This document shows positions 1-9,529 of a stretch of DNA of 64,000 nucleotides, piece by piece. The stretch is from Maricaulis sp. Lineage in GTDB: Bacteria; Pseudomonadota; Alphaproteobacteria; Caulobacterales; Maricaulaceae. The notes beneath the pieces were generated by a model. It saw only the letters and a program-made list of their open reading frames with translations, searched no databases and was not told where the DNA came from. A program made the translations under genes and the position numbers. How positions within the stretch are numbered: the stretch's first letter is position 1; each line of letters begins with the position of its first letter. The DNA lies in the NCBI RefSeq assembly GCF_030149425.1, contig NZ_JASBRQ010000010.1, positions 62,001 through 126,000 of the forward strand, given 5' to 3'.

Positions 1-35
1 GGCGCTTCTTGGTGCGTTTCGTTCGGATCGGTCAT
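1..35 (-). CDS. RND-type efflux pump inner-membrane subunit, N-terminal fragment
   Basis: Only the first 11 codons (MTDPNETHQEA) lie inside the window; the rest continues past the left edge. A clear ribosome binding site, GAGGAGG, sits at 41-47, and the ATG is at 35. The gene follows the periplasmic adaptor gene by about 30 bases on the same strand. In tripartite efflux operons the position after the adaptor is normally held by the AcrB/MexB-like pump. The identity is inferred from context alone, because too few residues are visible to recognise the family. Confidence 0.5.
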   Translation of the reverse strand, partial: MTDPNETHQEA

Positions 36-64
36 AACCGCCTCCTCGTTAGCGGTAGATCTGA

Positions 65-1342
65 TTAGCCGGCATTGGCGGCAGTGGTTTCGCCATCGGC
101 GTCACCGGTTTCAGTTTCGGCCATGCCTTCTTCGGCGTCTTCCGGAGCTTCAATGGTCGCGGAATAGGCGGAGAGGACTTCACCCGCTTCATCCAGCGAC
201 TGGATACGCATGCCGTCAGAGGCGCCGCGAACCGGCGAGACCACCACCATGTCGCCGGCAGAGACGCCGGAGGACACGACCAGGCGCTCGGTCGAAGACG
301 TCACCACGTCGACAGTACGGATGGACATGCGCCCACCGGGCTCTGCGACATAGACGCTATTCTCGCCGCGCAGCGCTGCGCGCGGCAGGATGTAGGCATT
401 CTCGACTTCACGGCCGACGATCTCGGCATTGACGAACAGGCCAACAGCCAGCGGAGCACCGCCTTCAGCAGCTGCGCCATAAGGGTCATCGACTTCAGCG
501 ATGGCGTAGAGAACGCGCGTCTGCGGGTCGATGGCGCTGTCCGTGCGGGTAATACGACCCTGCCAGGTCTGCTCGGCACCGGCCAGGGTGGCGGTGAGCG
601 TCACCGGGATGCCGGCCTCGTCACCCGCGCTGTAAGCGACCGGGATGCCCAGAATGCCAAGTTCGAAATCGGTCAGCGGCAGGCGGACCAGAACGGTGTC
701 GGTGGAGAAGACCTCACCCAGCGGCGTGCCGGCATTGACGAACTGACCGAGGTCAGCGGCCTTGGAGCGGACGCGACCGGTGAACGGTGCGGAAACCCGG
801 GTGCGCTGCAGGTCCAGACGGGCGTCCTGCAGGGTAGCGCGGGCGGCGGCCAGTTGAGCGCGGGCTTCAGCCAGCTGCGGTTCACGCAGGGTCAGGGCCG
901 AGGCTTCACCTTCGCCAAGCTCTTCCCATTCCGAACGGGCCAGGTCGCTTTCCGCCTGCTCGCGGGCCAGAGCCTGAGTGGCCTGGGCCACCTGGGCTTC
1001 GGCGCGGGTCACGGCGAGGCGATAATCCGCGTCTTCGATGCGGACCAGCGTCTCACCGGCCTCGAAGAAACCGCCTTCGATGAAATCCGGGTTCACAAAG
1101 GTGATGCGGCCGGAGACCTGGGGGACCAGGTTGATCTGGGTGCGTGGGCGGGCCTGGCCCTGCGAATTCACCGTCAGGGCAATGGTTTCGCGTTGGGCTT
1201 CTTCAACGAAGACCGCGATCGGCCGCGGTGTCGGATTGGCGCGCTCAGGCTGTGGCCCCGTGCTCATAATGGCTGAAACGACCAGGCCGAACAGCACGAT
1301 AACGATAGCGATGACAACAATTCGTGCGACGAGGGGTCCCAT
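65..1342 (-). CDS. Efflux RND transporter periplasmic adaptor subunit (HlyD/AcrA family)
   Basis: A 425-residue membrane fusion protein that would bridge an inner-membrane RND pump and an outer-membrane channel. An N-terminal membrane anchor (about residues 8-27) is followed by the first lipoyl half (near INLVPQVSGRI, about 69-102), an Ala/Glu/Arg-rich coiled-coil hairpin (about 110-175), the second lipoyl half (RVSAPFTGRV), and a beta-barrel and membrane-proximal region. The last 35 residues are acidic and Ala/Glu-rich, a low-complexity tail. The start ATG at 1342 lies two bases after the stop of the outer-membrane factor gene, so the two are almost certainly cotranscribed. Family assignment is firm; the exported substrate cannot be told from sequence. 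Confidence 0.92.
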   Translation of the reverse strand: MGPLVARIVVIAIVIVLFGLVVSAIMSTGPQPERANPTPRPIAVFVEEAQRETIALTVNSQGQARPRTQINLVPQVSGRITFVNPDFIEGGFFEAGETLVRIEDADYRLAVTRAEAQVAQATQALAREQAESDLARSEWEELGEGEASALTLREPQLAEARAQLAAARATLQDARLDLQRTRVSAPFTGRVRSKAADLGQFVNAGTPLGEVFSTDTVLVRLPLTDFELGILGIPVAYSAGDEAGIPVTLTATLAGAEQTWQGRITRTDSAIDPQTRVLYAIAEVDDPYGAAAEGGAPLAVGLFVNAEIVGREVENAYILPRAALRGENSVYVAEPGGRMSIRTVDVVTSSTERLVVSSGVSAGDMVVVSPVRGASDGMRIQSLDEAGEVLSAYSATIEAPEDAEEGMAETETGDADGETTAANAG

Positions 1343-1344
1343 GA

Positions 1345-2736
1345 CTATTCTCCTGCCCGCATGGCCGGCTCAGACGAACCGGCGACTGCAAAATCGCCAG
1401 CAATGGCGAGATAAAGATCGATACGATTAGTGACGCGCTCGCGCTGCGCCGAGATGTACTGGCTTTCCGCGCTGATGCGACGGCTATTGGCGTCGAGCAG
1501 CGCGAATATGGTGGATACGCCGCGAGCGTACTGGCGGATGACCAGTTCTTCCGCAGCCGCCGCTTCTTCAAAGGCCTGACGCAGGCTTTCCACACGTTCG
1601 GTGAGGATGGTGTCGGCATAAAGCGCGTTTTCCGCTTCCTGCCAGGCGCTCAAAACCGTCTGCGCATAAGAGGCGACCGCCAGTTCGGCATTGGCCTGGG
1701 CCTGATCGCGCTGGGCCCGCAACTGCCCGCCGCGGAAGATCGGGGCGGTCAGCGAGGCGGCCATGTTGGAGATAAAATCATCAACATCGAGCGCGTCTTC
1801 CAGCGAAACGCCGCCACCGCCGGTGGAACCGGACAGGGACAGGCTCGGGAACAAGGCCGCGCGGGCCGCATCAGCACGCAGGCCGGCAGACAGCAGACGG
1901 CGTTCCGCCGCCAGCACATCCGGCCGGCGGGTCAGAAGATCTTGCGGCGAACCCAGTCCGCCCGGGGCATCAAGCGCCGGGAAATCGCCATCATGGGCGA
2001 TGCGCGCCGCCGGATAACGGCCGAGCAGGGTTTCCAGCGTCCGCGCCGAAGAGGCTTCGGAGCGGCGGCGCGATGCGACGGCGGCTTCCGAAGAGGCCAC
2101 CGAGCTGCGTGCGGTCCGGACGTCGGAGCTGCGTACCAGGCCGCGGGCAAAGCGCCGTTCGGTCAGGGCCAGCGTGTCGCGGCGGGTCTGCAGGTCTCGT
2201 TCTGCGAGTTCGGTTTGCTGGCGCGCTTCGATCAGCGCGTACCAGGCTTTGGCGACCTGGCCGGCGACCGACAATTGCGCCCCGCGCAGATCTTCCGCGG
2301 CGGCTTCGGCGTCCAGCGTTCCGGCATTGGCGGTGTTGCGCACCCGGCCCCACAGATCGACCTCCCAGGAGGAGGAGAGGCCGAAGGAATAGCTGTCCGT
2401 GCCCCCGGGTTCGGTCCGTTCCACGCCGAGCGATCCGCTCAGCGAGGGCAGCCGGTCGGAACCGGCAACCCGGGCCGATGCGCGTGCCGCGTCAAAGCGG
2501 GCCAGCGATTGGGCAAGGGAGGGATTGGCGCCGAAGGCTTCTTCAACAAGGCCGGTCAGGGCCGGGTCGCCCATCGCGGTGATCCAGTTCTCAGCCGCCG
2601 TCTGGCCCAGCATGGCCGGTTCCGATGTGAAGCGCGCGGGCGCTTCCGGCAGGACCGTCTCGGGCTGGAAGGCCGGCGTGCTGGCACAGGAGACCGTGGT
2701 GAGGGCCGTCGCCAGTACTAACAATGATTTACGCAT
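1345..2736 (-). CDS. Efflux transporter outer-membrane factor lipoprotein (NodT/OprM family)
   Basis: Outer-membrane channel of the tripartite efflux system. The ORF track starts at 2928, but the ATG at 2736 (MRKSLLVLATALTTVSC) begins a lipoprotein signal with the acylated Cys at residue 17, giving a normal 463-residue protein, so 2736 is preferred. Two repeated outer-membrane efflux domains follow, with typical motifs such as LTRRPDVLAAERRL and SLSLSGSTGGGG. It is the first gene of the operon. The AT-rich DNA upstream (about 2797-2870) presumably carries the promoter and operator. No dedicated regulator gene is visible beside it. Confidence 0.93.
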   Translation of the reverse strand: MRKSLLVLATALTTVSCASTPAFQPETVLPEAPARFTSEPAMLGQTAAENWITAMGDPALTGLVEEAFGANPSLAQSLARFDAARASARVAGSDRLPSLSGSLGVERTEPGGTDSYSFGLSSSWEVDLWGRVRNTANAGTLDAEAAAEDLRGAQLSVAGQVAKAWYALIEARQQTELAERDLQTRRDTLALTERRFARGLVRSSDVRTARSSVASSEAAVASRRRSEASSARTLETLLGRYPAARIAHDGDFPALDAPGGLGSPQDLLTRRPDVLAAERRLLSAGLRADAARAALFPSLSLSGSTGGGGVSLEDALDVDDFISNMAASLTAPIFRGGQLRAQRDQAQANAELAVASYAQTVLSAWQEAENALYADTILTERVESLRQAFEEAAAAEELVIRQYARGVSTIFALLDANSRRISAESQYISAQRERVTNRIDLYLAIAGDFAVAGSSEPAMRAGE

Positions 2737-3016
2737 GCGTTGTCCCCGCACGTCTTGAGCTCTACCGATAGCGCATCCTATGGCCGCCTTAGCGAAAGTC
2801 AACATAAATTTATCGAAAAACACTAAATGCCTATCGATTTCCATGAAATAGTTGTCGAAATTCGAGATGCGACAGTCCCGCAAGCGCTCTGCCCGCGGCC
2901 GTTTCACCTTATCGCCGGTATGTGCCATAGAGACGACAGTCCGTTGGCGGGATCAGTCCCGCCGCAACGCGCCAGCGGCCCCTATGCCTTGCTCGCGCTA
3001 ACAAGGCGAGTGAACT
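2737..3016. promoter_or_regulatory. Divergent intergenic region between the efflux operon and phoR
   Basis: A 280-base region between two divergently read operons. The part next to the efflux operon is distinctly AT-rich and holds three similar words (TTATCGAAAA, CTATCGATTT, TTGTCGAAAT) within about 70 bases, which may be an operator cluster. A hairpin with a 7-bp stem (GGCGGGA/TCCCGCC) lies at 2946-2963 near phoR. No convincing ORF is present. The promoter role is inferred from position. Confidence 0.45.
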
Positions 3017-4426
3017 TTGAGAAAGGTCGCAAGCGAAACACAGCCCTCCATTCGCATCCGGCGCCGCGACACCGCGGCCGTTGCAGCACTTGGAAGTACG
3101 GTTCTCCTGCTGCTGTGGATTTTCGGCGAGCTCGGGTTTGTGCAGGCGTTCGTCGCGATCGCGACGGTCGGCGCCCTGTCGGTGTTTTACTATCTGACCG
3201 TTTCAACCACGCTGAATCCGCGCCTTGCTGCTCCGGTTGAACCGGAGCCGGAAGAACGGCCTGCGGACCGCGTGCCCGCCGATGCCATGCTGGAAAGCCT
3301 GCCCATTCCGGTTTTGATGATTGGCGCCGGCGGTCGGATCGAAAGCGCCAACCCGGCAGCGCGAGAATTTGTCGGGCTGGGTTCGACCAGTGGCAATCTG
3401 TCTGCCGTGCTCAGGCAGCCCAAAGTCCTTGAAGCCGTAAGCGCCGCACTCCGCGGCACGCCGGTCAAACCGGTTGAGTATTCCAATATGGCGCCGGTCG
3501 AAAGCCATGTGCGCGCTTTCGTGGCGCCGTTGAAGATCGACAGCGACCCGGTCCTGCCCTGGCGCGCCATGCTGGTCCTCACTGACGAGACGTCGATCAA
3601 ACGGGCGGATCGCATGCGCGCGGATTTCCTCGCCAACGCCAGTCATGAATTGCGCACGCCGCTGGCCTCTCTAGCGGGCTTCATCGAGACGCTGCGCGGT
3701 CATGCCCGCGAGGATGAAGAGGCCCGCGAGCGCTTCCTTGGCATCATGTTCGATCAGACCGAACGCATGCAGCGGCTGATCAATGACCTGCTTTCGCTGT
3801 CGCGGATTGAAATGGACGAACATGTCCAACCGAGCGGCGAGGCGGATATCTCGGCGGTGGCAGAGGACGTGATTGATTTCCTGCGGCCGCAGCTGGCGGC
3901 GAAATCGATCGAGCTGGAAACCGATATCGTCAAGGGCGCCGTGGCCACAGGCGACCGGGACCAGTTGACCGAGGTGATGATCAACCTAGTCGAAAACGCG
4001 ATCAAATATTCGCCCCGCGAAACACTTATCTCGCTCGAACTGATTACCGATGCGCCGCGAGAGGAAGCGGAGAAGCGCGAGTTGACGCTGGAGGGGGAAA
4101 GCAGCCGCCTGTCCCTGGCGATGCCGCCCTCCGATCCCGGCGAGCGTTATGTCGTCGTCCGGGTGCGCGATCGGGGTAAGGGTATTGAGCGCCCCAATCT
4201 GCCGCGCCTGTCAGAGCGATTTTACCGGGTGGACGGTCAGAAAAGCGGACCGAAAGAGGGAACCGGGCTGGGGCTCGCCATCGTCAAGCACATCATCAAC
4301 CGGCACCGGGGCGGTTTTACCGTTGAAAGCTCACCCGGGCACGGCTCGGTCTTCTCGGTTTTTCTGCCAATGGCGCGAGAACAAGCCGCAGATTCGGTCG
4401 ATGAAACAGTGGATCAGGATAGCTGA
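3017..4426 (+). CDS. phoR: Phosphate regulon sensor histidine kinase PhoR
   Basis: Membrane sensor kinase that phosphorylates PhoB when phosphate is scarce. Two N-terminal membrane segments (about residues 18-66) precede a PAS-like sensor region (about 90-180). The HisKA domain carries the phosphoacceptor in NASHELRTPL (His210). The ATPase domain has the N box (NLVENAIKYS, about 320-332) and G boxes (DRGKGI, GTGLGLAIVKHI). The start is a TTG at 3017 with AAGGCGAG six bases upstream; no better in-frame ATG fits. It heads the phoR-pst-phoU-phoB cluster, the arrangement known in Caulobacter. It has no extracellular sensor domain, consistent with sensing through the Pst complex and PhoU. Confidence 0.95.
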   Translation: MRKVASETQPSIRIRRRDTAAVAALGSTVLLLLWIFGELGFVQAFVAIATVGALSVFYYLTVSTTLNPRLAAPVEPEPEERPADRVPADAMLESLPIPVLMIGAGGRIESANPAAREFVGLGSTSGNLSAVLRQPKVLEAVSAALRGTPVKPVEYSNMAPVESHVRAFVAPLKIDSDPVLPWRAMLVLTDETSIKRADRMRADFLANASHELRTPLASLAGFIETLRGHAREDEEARERFLGIMFDQTERMQRLINDLLSLSRIEMDEHVQPSGEADISAVAEDVIDFLRPQLAAKSIELETDIVKGAVATGDRDQLTEVMINLVENAIKYSPRETLISLELITDAPREEAEKRELTLEGESSRLSLAMPPSDPGERYVVVRVRDRGKGIERPNLPRLSERFYRVDGQKSGPKEGTGLGLAIVKHIINRHRGGFTVESSPGHGSVFSVFLPMAREQAADSVDETVDQDS

Positions 4427-4447
4427 TCGACCTGCCTGGACTGGGCA

Positions 4448-4476
4448 GTGTCACAAAACTGTAGCTCAAATGTCAT
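4448..4476 (+). promoter_or_regulatory. Pho box: three PhoB half-sites in 11-bp phase
   Basis: Three 7-base repeats GTGTCAC, CTGTAGC and ATGTCAT start at 4448, 4459 and 4470, exactly 11 bases apart, separated by the AT-rich spacers AAAA and TCAA. This is the classic Pho box design (CTGTCAT plus a 4-base spacer) extended by one half-site. It lies between phoR and pstC, so the pst genes probably have their own PhoB-activated promoter downstream of phoR. The repeats are seen directly; PhoB binding is inferred. Confidence 0.85.
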
Positions 4477-4557
4477 AAAGGGGCCGACCACACCCGCTAG
4501 GGGTGGTGATTAATCCCAGTCATGCCGGGCGTCCGGCGTGATGCAAGGCGAGCCCGA

Positions 4558-6252
4558 ATGTCGGTCATTTCCTTCATTGCCCTTATTCTGTTGGTGCTGG
4601 TGGCCGCCGGGTTTTACTACGGGCGTAGCCGCGCGATCCGGCTCGCCGATGGCGATACCGCGCTGCTCCACTCATTGCCGAATTATCACGGATATTACGC
4701 CGGGATCTGGGCAGGGCTGCCCGCCTTCCTGCTGATCGCAGCGTTCGCAATGTTTTCCGGACCGATCGTAGACCGGCTGACCGCGATAGAGTTGCATACC
4801 CAGGCTGTCGGTCTGAATGCGCGCTACGAACAACGGATATCCAGCGATCCCGATTATCGCGAGCTGGAACAGGCGGTGATCCTGCTGCGTAGCCGCGTCG
4901 ATACGATCAATGCGGAACTGGACAGCGCCCGCCGGAGTGATCGCGAGAATGCTGAGCAGCTCGTGGTCCTGCGCCAGCGGGCGGTGGAGCTACTCAATCA
5001 GTCGACACGCGCGGAAGAGGATTTGCGCCTGTATGCTCAACAAGTGGCCGTGCAGGTCAGCGAAGCGGGGCGGGCTGAAGGTGTTGGCCTGGTCGCGTTG
5101 GCCGGTTTTGAACTGGAGCAAACCCCTCGCGAACGCCGGCAGCTCTTCCTGTCTGATGCGCGCCGCTTGGCCCAAGGCGAGCTGGCCAGCCGCGATACGC
5201 CAGAATTGCGCGCTGCCGGAGCCGTAATCAGCGCCTACCAAGCCAATTTCCGCAATGTTGTTGCCGTGGCGGCCTTGTTGCTCGGCTTTGCCGGTCTGGC
5301 CCGCGCCCACATGAGGGTCAATGTGCAATTCCGGGCGCGGAACAGTGTCGAGCGGCTGATCACCACGGTCCTGTTCATATCCTCTGGTCTCGCCGTGTTG
5401 ACGACCGTTGGCATTGTCGCCTCGCTCCTGTTTGAGAGCCTGCGCTTTTTCGGCGAGGTGCCGCTGCACGAGTTTCTGTTCGGGCTGCAATGGTCGCCAC
5501 AGATCGCCATTCGCGAGGAGCAGATCGGCCAGACCGGCGTCTTTGGTGCCGTACCCCTGTTTGCCGGAACCGCACTGATCACCCTGATTGCCATGCTGGT
5601 TGCCGTGCCGATCGGACTGTTCTCGGCCATCTACCTGTCGGAATATGCCGGTTCGCGTTTCCGCCTGTCGGCTAAACCGGTCCTGGAAATCCTCGCGGGC
5701 ATTCCCACCGTCGTTTACGGCTATTTCGCCCTGCTCACCGTAGGGCCGGCCCTGCGCGCCATGTTTGGTGCCATCGGGATCGAGGATGTCGATCTGAAGA
5801 GCGCGCTCTCCGCCGGCCTGGTCATGGGGGTGATGATCATACCCTTCATTTCCTCGCTCTCCGATGATGTGATCAATGCGGTGCCGCAATCCCTCCGTGA
5901 CGGCTCCTACGCCATGGGGGCCACCAAGTCGGAAACGATCTCCAAGGTGATCATGCCCGCCGCACTGCCGGGTATTATCGGCGCCGTGCTGCTGGCCGTG
6001 AGCCGGGCGATCGGCGAGACCATGATCGTTGTCATGGCGGCTGGCCAGGGCGCGAACCTGACCGCCAACCCGCTGGAGTCGGTGACCACCATCACGGTCC
6101 AGATCGTCACCTTGCTGACCGGTGACCAGAACTTCGACAGTGCCAAGACCCTGTCGGCTTTCGCACTCGGTCTTGTGCTCTTTGTCCTGACCCTGATCAT
6201 GAACATGATCGCCCTGCGCGTGGTCCAGCGCTACCGGGAAAAATATGACTGA
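4558..6252 (+). CDS. pstC: Phosphate ABC transporter permease PstC
   Basis: Inner-membrane permease of the high-affinity phosphate transporter. The track starts at 4522, but the ATG at 4558 has AAGGCGA at proper spacing and begins with a membrane segment (MSVISFIALILL), giving 564 residues. This is much longer than E. coli PstC (about 320). The extra N-terminal half has two membrane segments, then a roughly 80-residue charged coiled-coil stretch (near ELEQAVILLRSRVDTINAEL). The C-terminal half is a typical BPD permease with the EAA-type loop (GSYAMGATKSETISKVIMPAALPG) that contacts PstB. It overlaps pstA by 8 bases. Confidence 0.95.
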   Translation: MSVISFIALILLVLVAAGFYYGRSRAIRLADGDTALLHSLPNYHGYYAGIWAGLPAFLLIAAFAMFSGPIVDRLTAIELHTQAVGLNARYEQRISSDPDYRELEQAVILLRSRVDTINAELDSARRSDRENAEQLVVLRQRAVELLNQSTRAEEDLRLYAQQVAVQVSEAGRAEGVGLVALAGFELEQTPRERRQLFLSDARRLAQGELASRDTPELRAAGAVISAYQANFRNVVAVAALLLGFAGLARAHMRVNVQFRARNSVERLITTVLFISSGLAVLTTVGIVASLLFESLRFFGEVPLHEFLFGLQWSPQIAIREEQIGQTGVFGAVPLFAGTALITLIAMLVAVPIGLFSAIYLSEYAGSRFRLSAKPVLEILAGIPTVVYGYFALLTVGPALRAMFGAIGIEDVDLKSALSAGLVMGVMIIPFISSLSDDVINAVPQSLRDGSYAMGATKSETISKVIMPAALPGIIGAVLLAVSRAIGETMIVVMAAGQGANLTANPLESVTTITVQIVTLLTGDQNFDSAKTLSAFALGLVLFVLTLIMNMIALRVVQRYREKYD

Positions 6253-7987
6253 TCAGGCTCCGAAAACTTCCCTTGGCGAGACGCTCGCCGAACGCCTGCC
6301 GCGGCGCTACCGGGCCGAGTTGCGCTTCCGTGCTGCCGGGCTCGGAGCGGTGATCTCGGCGGTAGCGATCCTGTTGGTCCTGATCCTGTCCATCGTCAGC
6401 GAAGGCCTGCCGGCTTTTACCGTGCACCAGCTTGTTTTGCCGGTGTCGCTGGAGCGCGAATTGGTTGATCAGGAGGGCGATGGCACTGAGGCATCGCTGC
6501 GCCGGGGCCGCTATAGCGCCGTGCTGCAAAATGCCATGCGTGAGGAATTCCCGGAGGTGAGCGGGCGCCGCGAACTGCGCGCCCTGTTCGGGCTCTATAC
6601 GCCGCTCAATTCGACCCGGCTGATGGACGAGGTGCTGGCCGATCCTGCACTGGTTGGCTCGACACACGTCTTCCGCATGCCGATCGCCGACGAGCTCGAC
6701 CTTTATCTCAAAGGGCGCCTGGTGCAGGACCGCATCTTGCCGACAACGGGCACGCTGGGCATGAGCGAGCAGGGCGGGGTTGTCCTCGCCTCCAGCTCGA
6801 CCAATGCCTTCGCCGATCTCGCGGAAGAAATGCGCCGGTCCATCGAGCTCGAGGCCGATCGTCTTCTGCTTCGGGCGGAGAGCTCGCGCCGCGCCATGGA
6901 TGTCGCCGGCGAGGATGAGCGGGATCGGCTGGCCTCCGACGCAGCGCGCGCGCAGCGCCAAGCCGAGGCCCTGCTGGATGCGGCCCGGGCTGAAACCGGT
7001 TGGATCGAGCTTGAAGGTGAGCTGCCCAGCATTCTGGTGGACGCAGACGGGCACACAATGAAGCTGTCCGCTCTGTCGGTAGATGGCCGCCAGGTGCGCG
7101 GAGCCTATCTGCTCGGAAGCGGCAATGTCGAGGTCGCTCAGAACTGGTCGCTTTACGTCGTGGATACGCCGGAAACACGGCGTCGTGTCAGCGACCAGGT
7201 GATCGCCTGGACCCGTGCGCTTGAAGACCGCGGCCGGATCCAACGCGGTTTCAACCACTATCTTTTCGCCAATGCCGACAGCCGTGAACCGGAACTGGCC
7301 GGGGTAAGGGGCGCCTTGTTCGGCTCCATCCTGACCATGATCATCACCATGTTCCTGTCGGTGCCGATTGGTGTGTTCACGGCGCTGTATCTGGAAGAGT
7401 ACGCGCCGAAGAACCGCTTCACCGACATGATCGAAGTCAATATCAACAACCTCGCAGCGGTGCCGTCCATCGTCTTCGGCCTGCTCGGCCTGGCCGTATT
7501 CATCAATGCTTTCGGCCTGCCGCGATCAACACCGATTGTCGGCGGTCTGGTCCTGTCGCTGATGACCCTGCCAACCGTGATTATTTCCACCCGTGCAGCC
7601 TTGAAGGCCGTGCCGCCCTCGATCCGGCAGGCGGCGCTGGCGGTCGGGGCCTCCAAGACGCAGACGGTTTTCCACCATGTCCTGCCCCTGGCGGCGCCGG
7701 GTATTCTGACAGGCTCCATTATCGGTCTAGCCCAGGCGCTGGGGGAAACCGCGCCGCTGCTGATGATCGGCATGGTCGCCTTCATCGCCGATGCGCCCTC
7801 GCTCGGGCTGGAGGGTTTCTCGCAGCCCGCAACGGTCATGCCGGTGCAGATTTTTCTCTGGTCCGATGCCGCTGAACGAGCCTTCGAGGCCCGCACGGCT
7901 GCGGCCATTCTCGTCCTTCTTGCGCTGATGATCGGCTTTAATGCCCTGGCCATTTATCTGCGCCGCCGTTTCGAACGGAGATGGTAA
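6245..7987 (+). CDS. pstA: Phosphate ABC transporter permease PstA (with DUF3333-type N-terminal domain)
   Basis: Second permease of the phosphate transporter, 580 residues. One membrane segment (about 35-55) is followed by a long soluble, probably periplasmic, insertion to about residue 335, corresponding to the DUF3333-type extension known in alphaproteobacterial PstA. The C-terminal 240 residues form the BPD permease with the coupling loop [26 protein letters not shown]. The ATG overlaps the end of pstC by 8 bases, indicating translational coupling. Both permeases carry large extra domains, so they may have co-evolved as a pair. Confidence 0.95.
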   Translation: MTDQAPKTSLGETLAERLPRRYRAELRFRAAGLGAVISAVAILLVLILSIVSEGLPAFTVHQLVLPVSLERELVDQEGDGTEASLRRGRYSAVLQNAMREEFPEVSGRRELRALFGLYTPLNSTRLMDEVLADPALVGSTHVFRMPIADELDLYLKGRLVQDRILPTTGTLGMSEQGGVVLASSSTNAFADLAEEMRRSIELEADRLLLRAESSRRAMDVAGEDERDRLASDAARAQRQAEALLDAARAETGWIELEGELPSILVDADGHTMKLSALSVDGRQVRGAYLLGSGNVEVAQNWSLYVVDTPETRRRVSDQVIAWTRALEDRGRIQRGFNHYLFANADSREPELAGVRGALFGSILTMIITMFLSVPIGVFTALYLEEYAPKNRFTDMIEVNINNLAAVPSIVFGLLGLAVFINAFGLPRSTPIVGGLVLSLMTLPTVIISTRAALKAVPPSIRQAALAVGASKTQTVFHHVLPLAAPGILTGSIIGLAQALGETAPLLMIGMVAFIADAPSLGLEGFSQPATVMPVQIFLWSDAAERAFEARTAAAILVLLALMIGFNALAIYLRRRFERRW

Positions 7988-7991
7988 CCCC

Positions 7992-8798
7992 ATGATTGAA
8001 GCTTCACCCCAGCAGGCAGCGCCGCTACCCGGTGCTCAAGGCCCGATCAAGGTGGCCGCGCGCGGGATCGACGTCTTCTATGGCGACAACCACGCGCTGA
8101 GGAATGTATCGATCGATGTTCCCGACCGTAGCGTGATGGCCTTTATCGGCCCGTCCGGTTGCGGCAAGTCGACCTTCCTGCGCTGCCTCAATCGAATGAA
8201 TGACACGATCGAGGAGGCACGCGTATCCGGTTCGCTGTGCATTGATGGGCGTGAGGTCTATGACAAATCGGTCGACCCGGTCGTCTTGCGCGCCCGCGTC
8301 GGCATGGTGTTCCAGAAGCCCAACCCTTTCCCCAAGAGCATCTACGACAATGTCGCTTACGGCCCGCGTATCCACGGCCTCGCCCGCACGCGCGAGGAGC
8401 TTGATGCCATGGTTGAGGAAAGCCTCAACAAGGCCGGGCTGTGGGGCGAGGTCAAGGACCGGTTGCTGGAGCCTGGCACCAGCCTGTCCGGCGGCCAACA
8501 GCAGCGTCTGGTGATTGCCCGCGCCATTGCGGTGCAGCCGGAAGTCATCTTGATGGACGAGCCGTGTTCCGCGCTCGATCCTATTGCGACGGCCCGTATC
8601 GAGGAATTGATCGACGAGCTGCGCGAGAACTACTGCATCATCATCGTGACCCATTCGATGCAGCAGGCCGCTCGCGTGTCGCAAAAAACCGCATTCTTCC
8701 ACCTTGGCTCGCTGGTCGAGGTTGGCCCGACGGAAGAGATTTTTACCAATCCCCGTGATCCGCGTACCCAGGATTACATAACCGGCCGCTACGGCTAG
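7992..8798 (+). CDS. pstB: Phosphate ABC transporter ATP-binding protein PstB
   Basis: Cytoplasmic ATPase that powers phosphate import. The track start at 7941 lies inside pstA; the ATG at 7992 (MIEASPQQ) follows GGAGATGG and gives 268 residues, normal for PstB. Visible motifs are Walker [10 protein letters not shown] (about 52-60), Q-loop region VFQKPNPFP, signature LSGGQQQRL (about 164), Walker B VILMDEP and the H-loop VTHSMQQA. It follows pstA after four bases and precedes phoU after 19 bases. Confidence 0.97.
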   Translation: MIEASPQQAAPLPGAQGPIKVAARGIDVFYGDNHALRNVSIDVPDRSVMAFIGPSGCGKSTFLRCLNRMNDTIEEARVSGSLCIDGREVYDKSVDPVVLRARVGMVFQKPNPFPKSIYDNVAYGPRIHGLARTREELDAMVEESLNKAGLWGEVKDRLLEPGTSLSGGQQQRLVIARAIAVQPEVILMDEPCSALDPIATARIEELIDELRENYCIIIVTHSMQQAARVSQKTAFFHLGSLVEVGPTEEIFTNPRDPRTQDYITGRYG

Positions 8799-8817
8799 GC
8801 CGGCTCAGGAGCGTTCT

Positions 8818-9519
8818 ATGACCCTGTCGCAACGCGCACATATCGTATCCGCCTATGGCGCCGAGCTGGACCAGCTCGCCGATGATATCGCCCGCATGGG
8901 CGGTCTGGTGGAAACCCAGCTCACCGAGGCGCTGTCTGCCTTTGTCCGCCGCAATGCCGCGACCACGGCGGAGGTCCGGGCCCGGGAGAAACAGGTCAAT
9001 GCCATGTATGGCGACATCGAAAAGAGCGTCATTCGCCTGTTCGCCCTGCGTCAGCCCATGGCGACAGACCTGCGCATGACGATCTCCGCCTTGAAGATCG
9101 CCAGCGATCTCGAGCGGGTTGGTGATCTGGCAAAGAATATCGCCTATCGCGGCGAGGATATGGCCGAATTCGCACCGCCGCCTGTCCTGGGCCAGGTCGA
9201 GCGCCTCGGTGCCATTGTCACCGGCCAGCTGCATGAGGTGCTCGATGCTCTGGGCTCTTTCCAGGTCGAACCGGCATTGCGCGTCTGGCACAGCGATGAC
9301 GAGGTCGATGAGCACTACAATTCTTTGATCGCCGACGTTCTCAACGGCATGAAGATCGACAGCAATTTCGTCGGTCCGGGCCACCACGTCCTGTTTGTGG
9401 CCAAGAACCTCGAACGCATTGGCGATCATGCCACCAATATTGCCGAGGCGGTGCATTTCATGGTCACCGGCCAGCATCTCGAACAAATTGAATCCACCGT
9501 CACGTCCACCGGGAAATAG
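8818..9519 (+). CDS. phoU: Phosphate signalling protein PhoU
   Basis: A 233-residue protein that links PstSCAB activity to PhoR and keeps the Pho regulon off when phosphate is plentiful. It contains two PhoU helical bundles, each with the family's metal-binding type motif: ALKIASDLERVGDLAKNIA in the first half and LFVAKNLERIGDHATNIAE in the second. Length and position between pstB and phoB are typical. The stop codon lies 10 bases before the phoB ATG, and the phoB ribosome binding site (AGGAG) overlaps it. Confidence 0.96.
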   Translation: MTLSQRAHIVSAYGAELDQLADDIARMGGLVETQLTEALSAFVRRNAATTAEVRAREKQVNAMYGDIEKSVIRLFALRQPMATDLRMTISALKIASDLERVGDLAKNIAYRGEDMAEFAPPPVLGQVERLGAIVTGQLHEVLDALGSFQVEPALRVWHSDDEVDEHYNSLIADVLNGMKIDSNFVGPGHHVLFVAKNLERIGDHATNIAEAVHFMVTGQHLEQIESTVTSTGK

Positions 9520-9529
9520 GAGTGAGGCG

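Noticed and set aside
1942-2721. 259-residue plus-strand ORF opposite the outer-membrane factor
   Set aside because: Low-complexity Arg/Gly-rich shadow of a well-supported gene.
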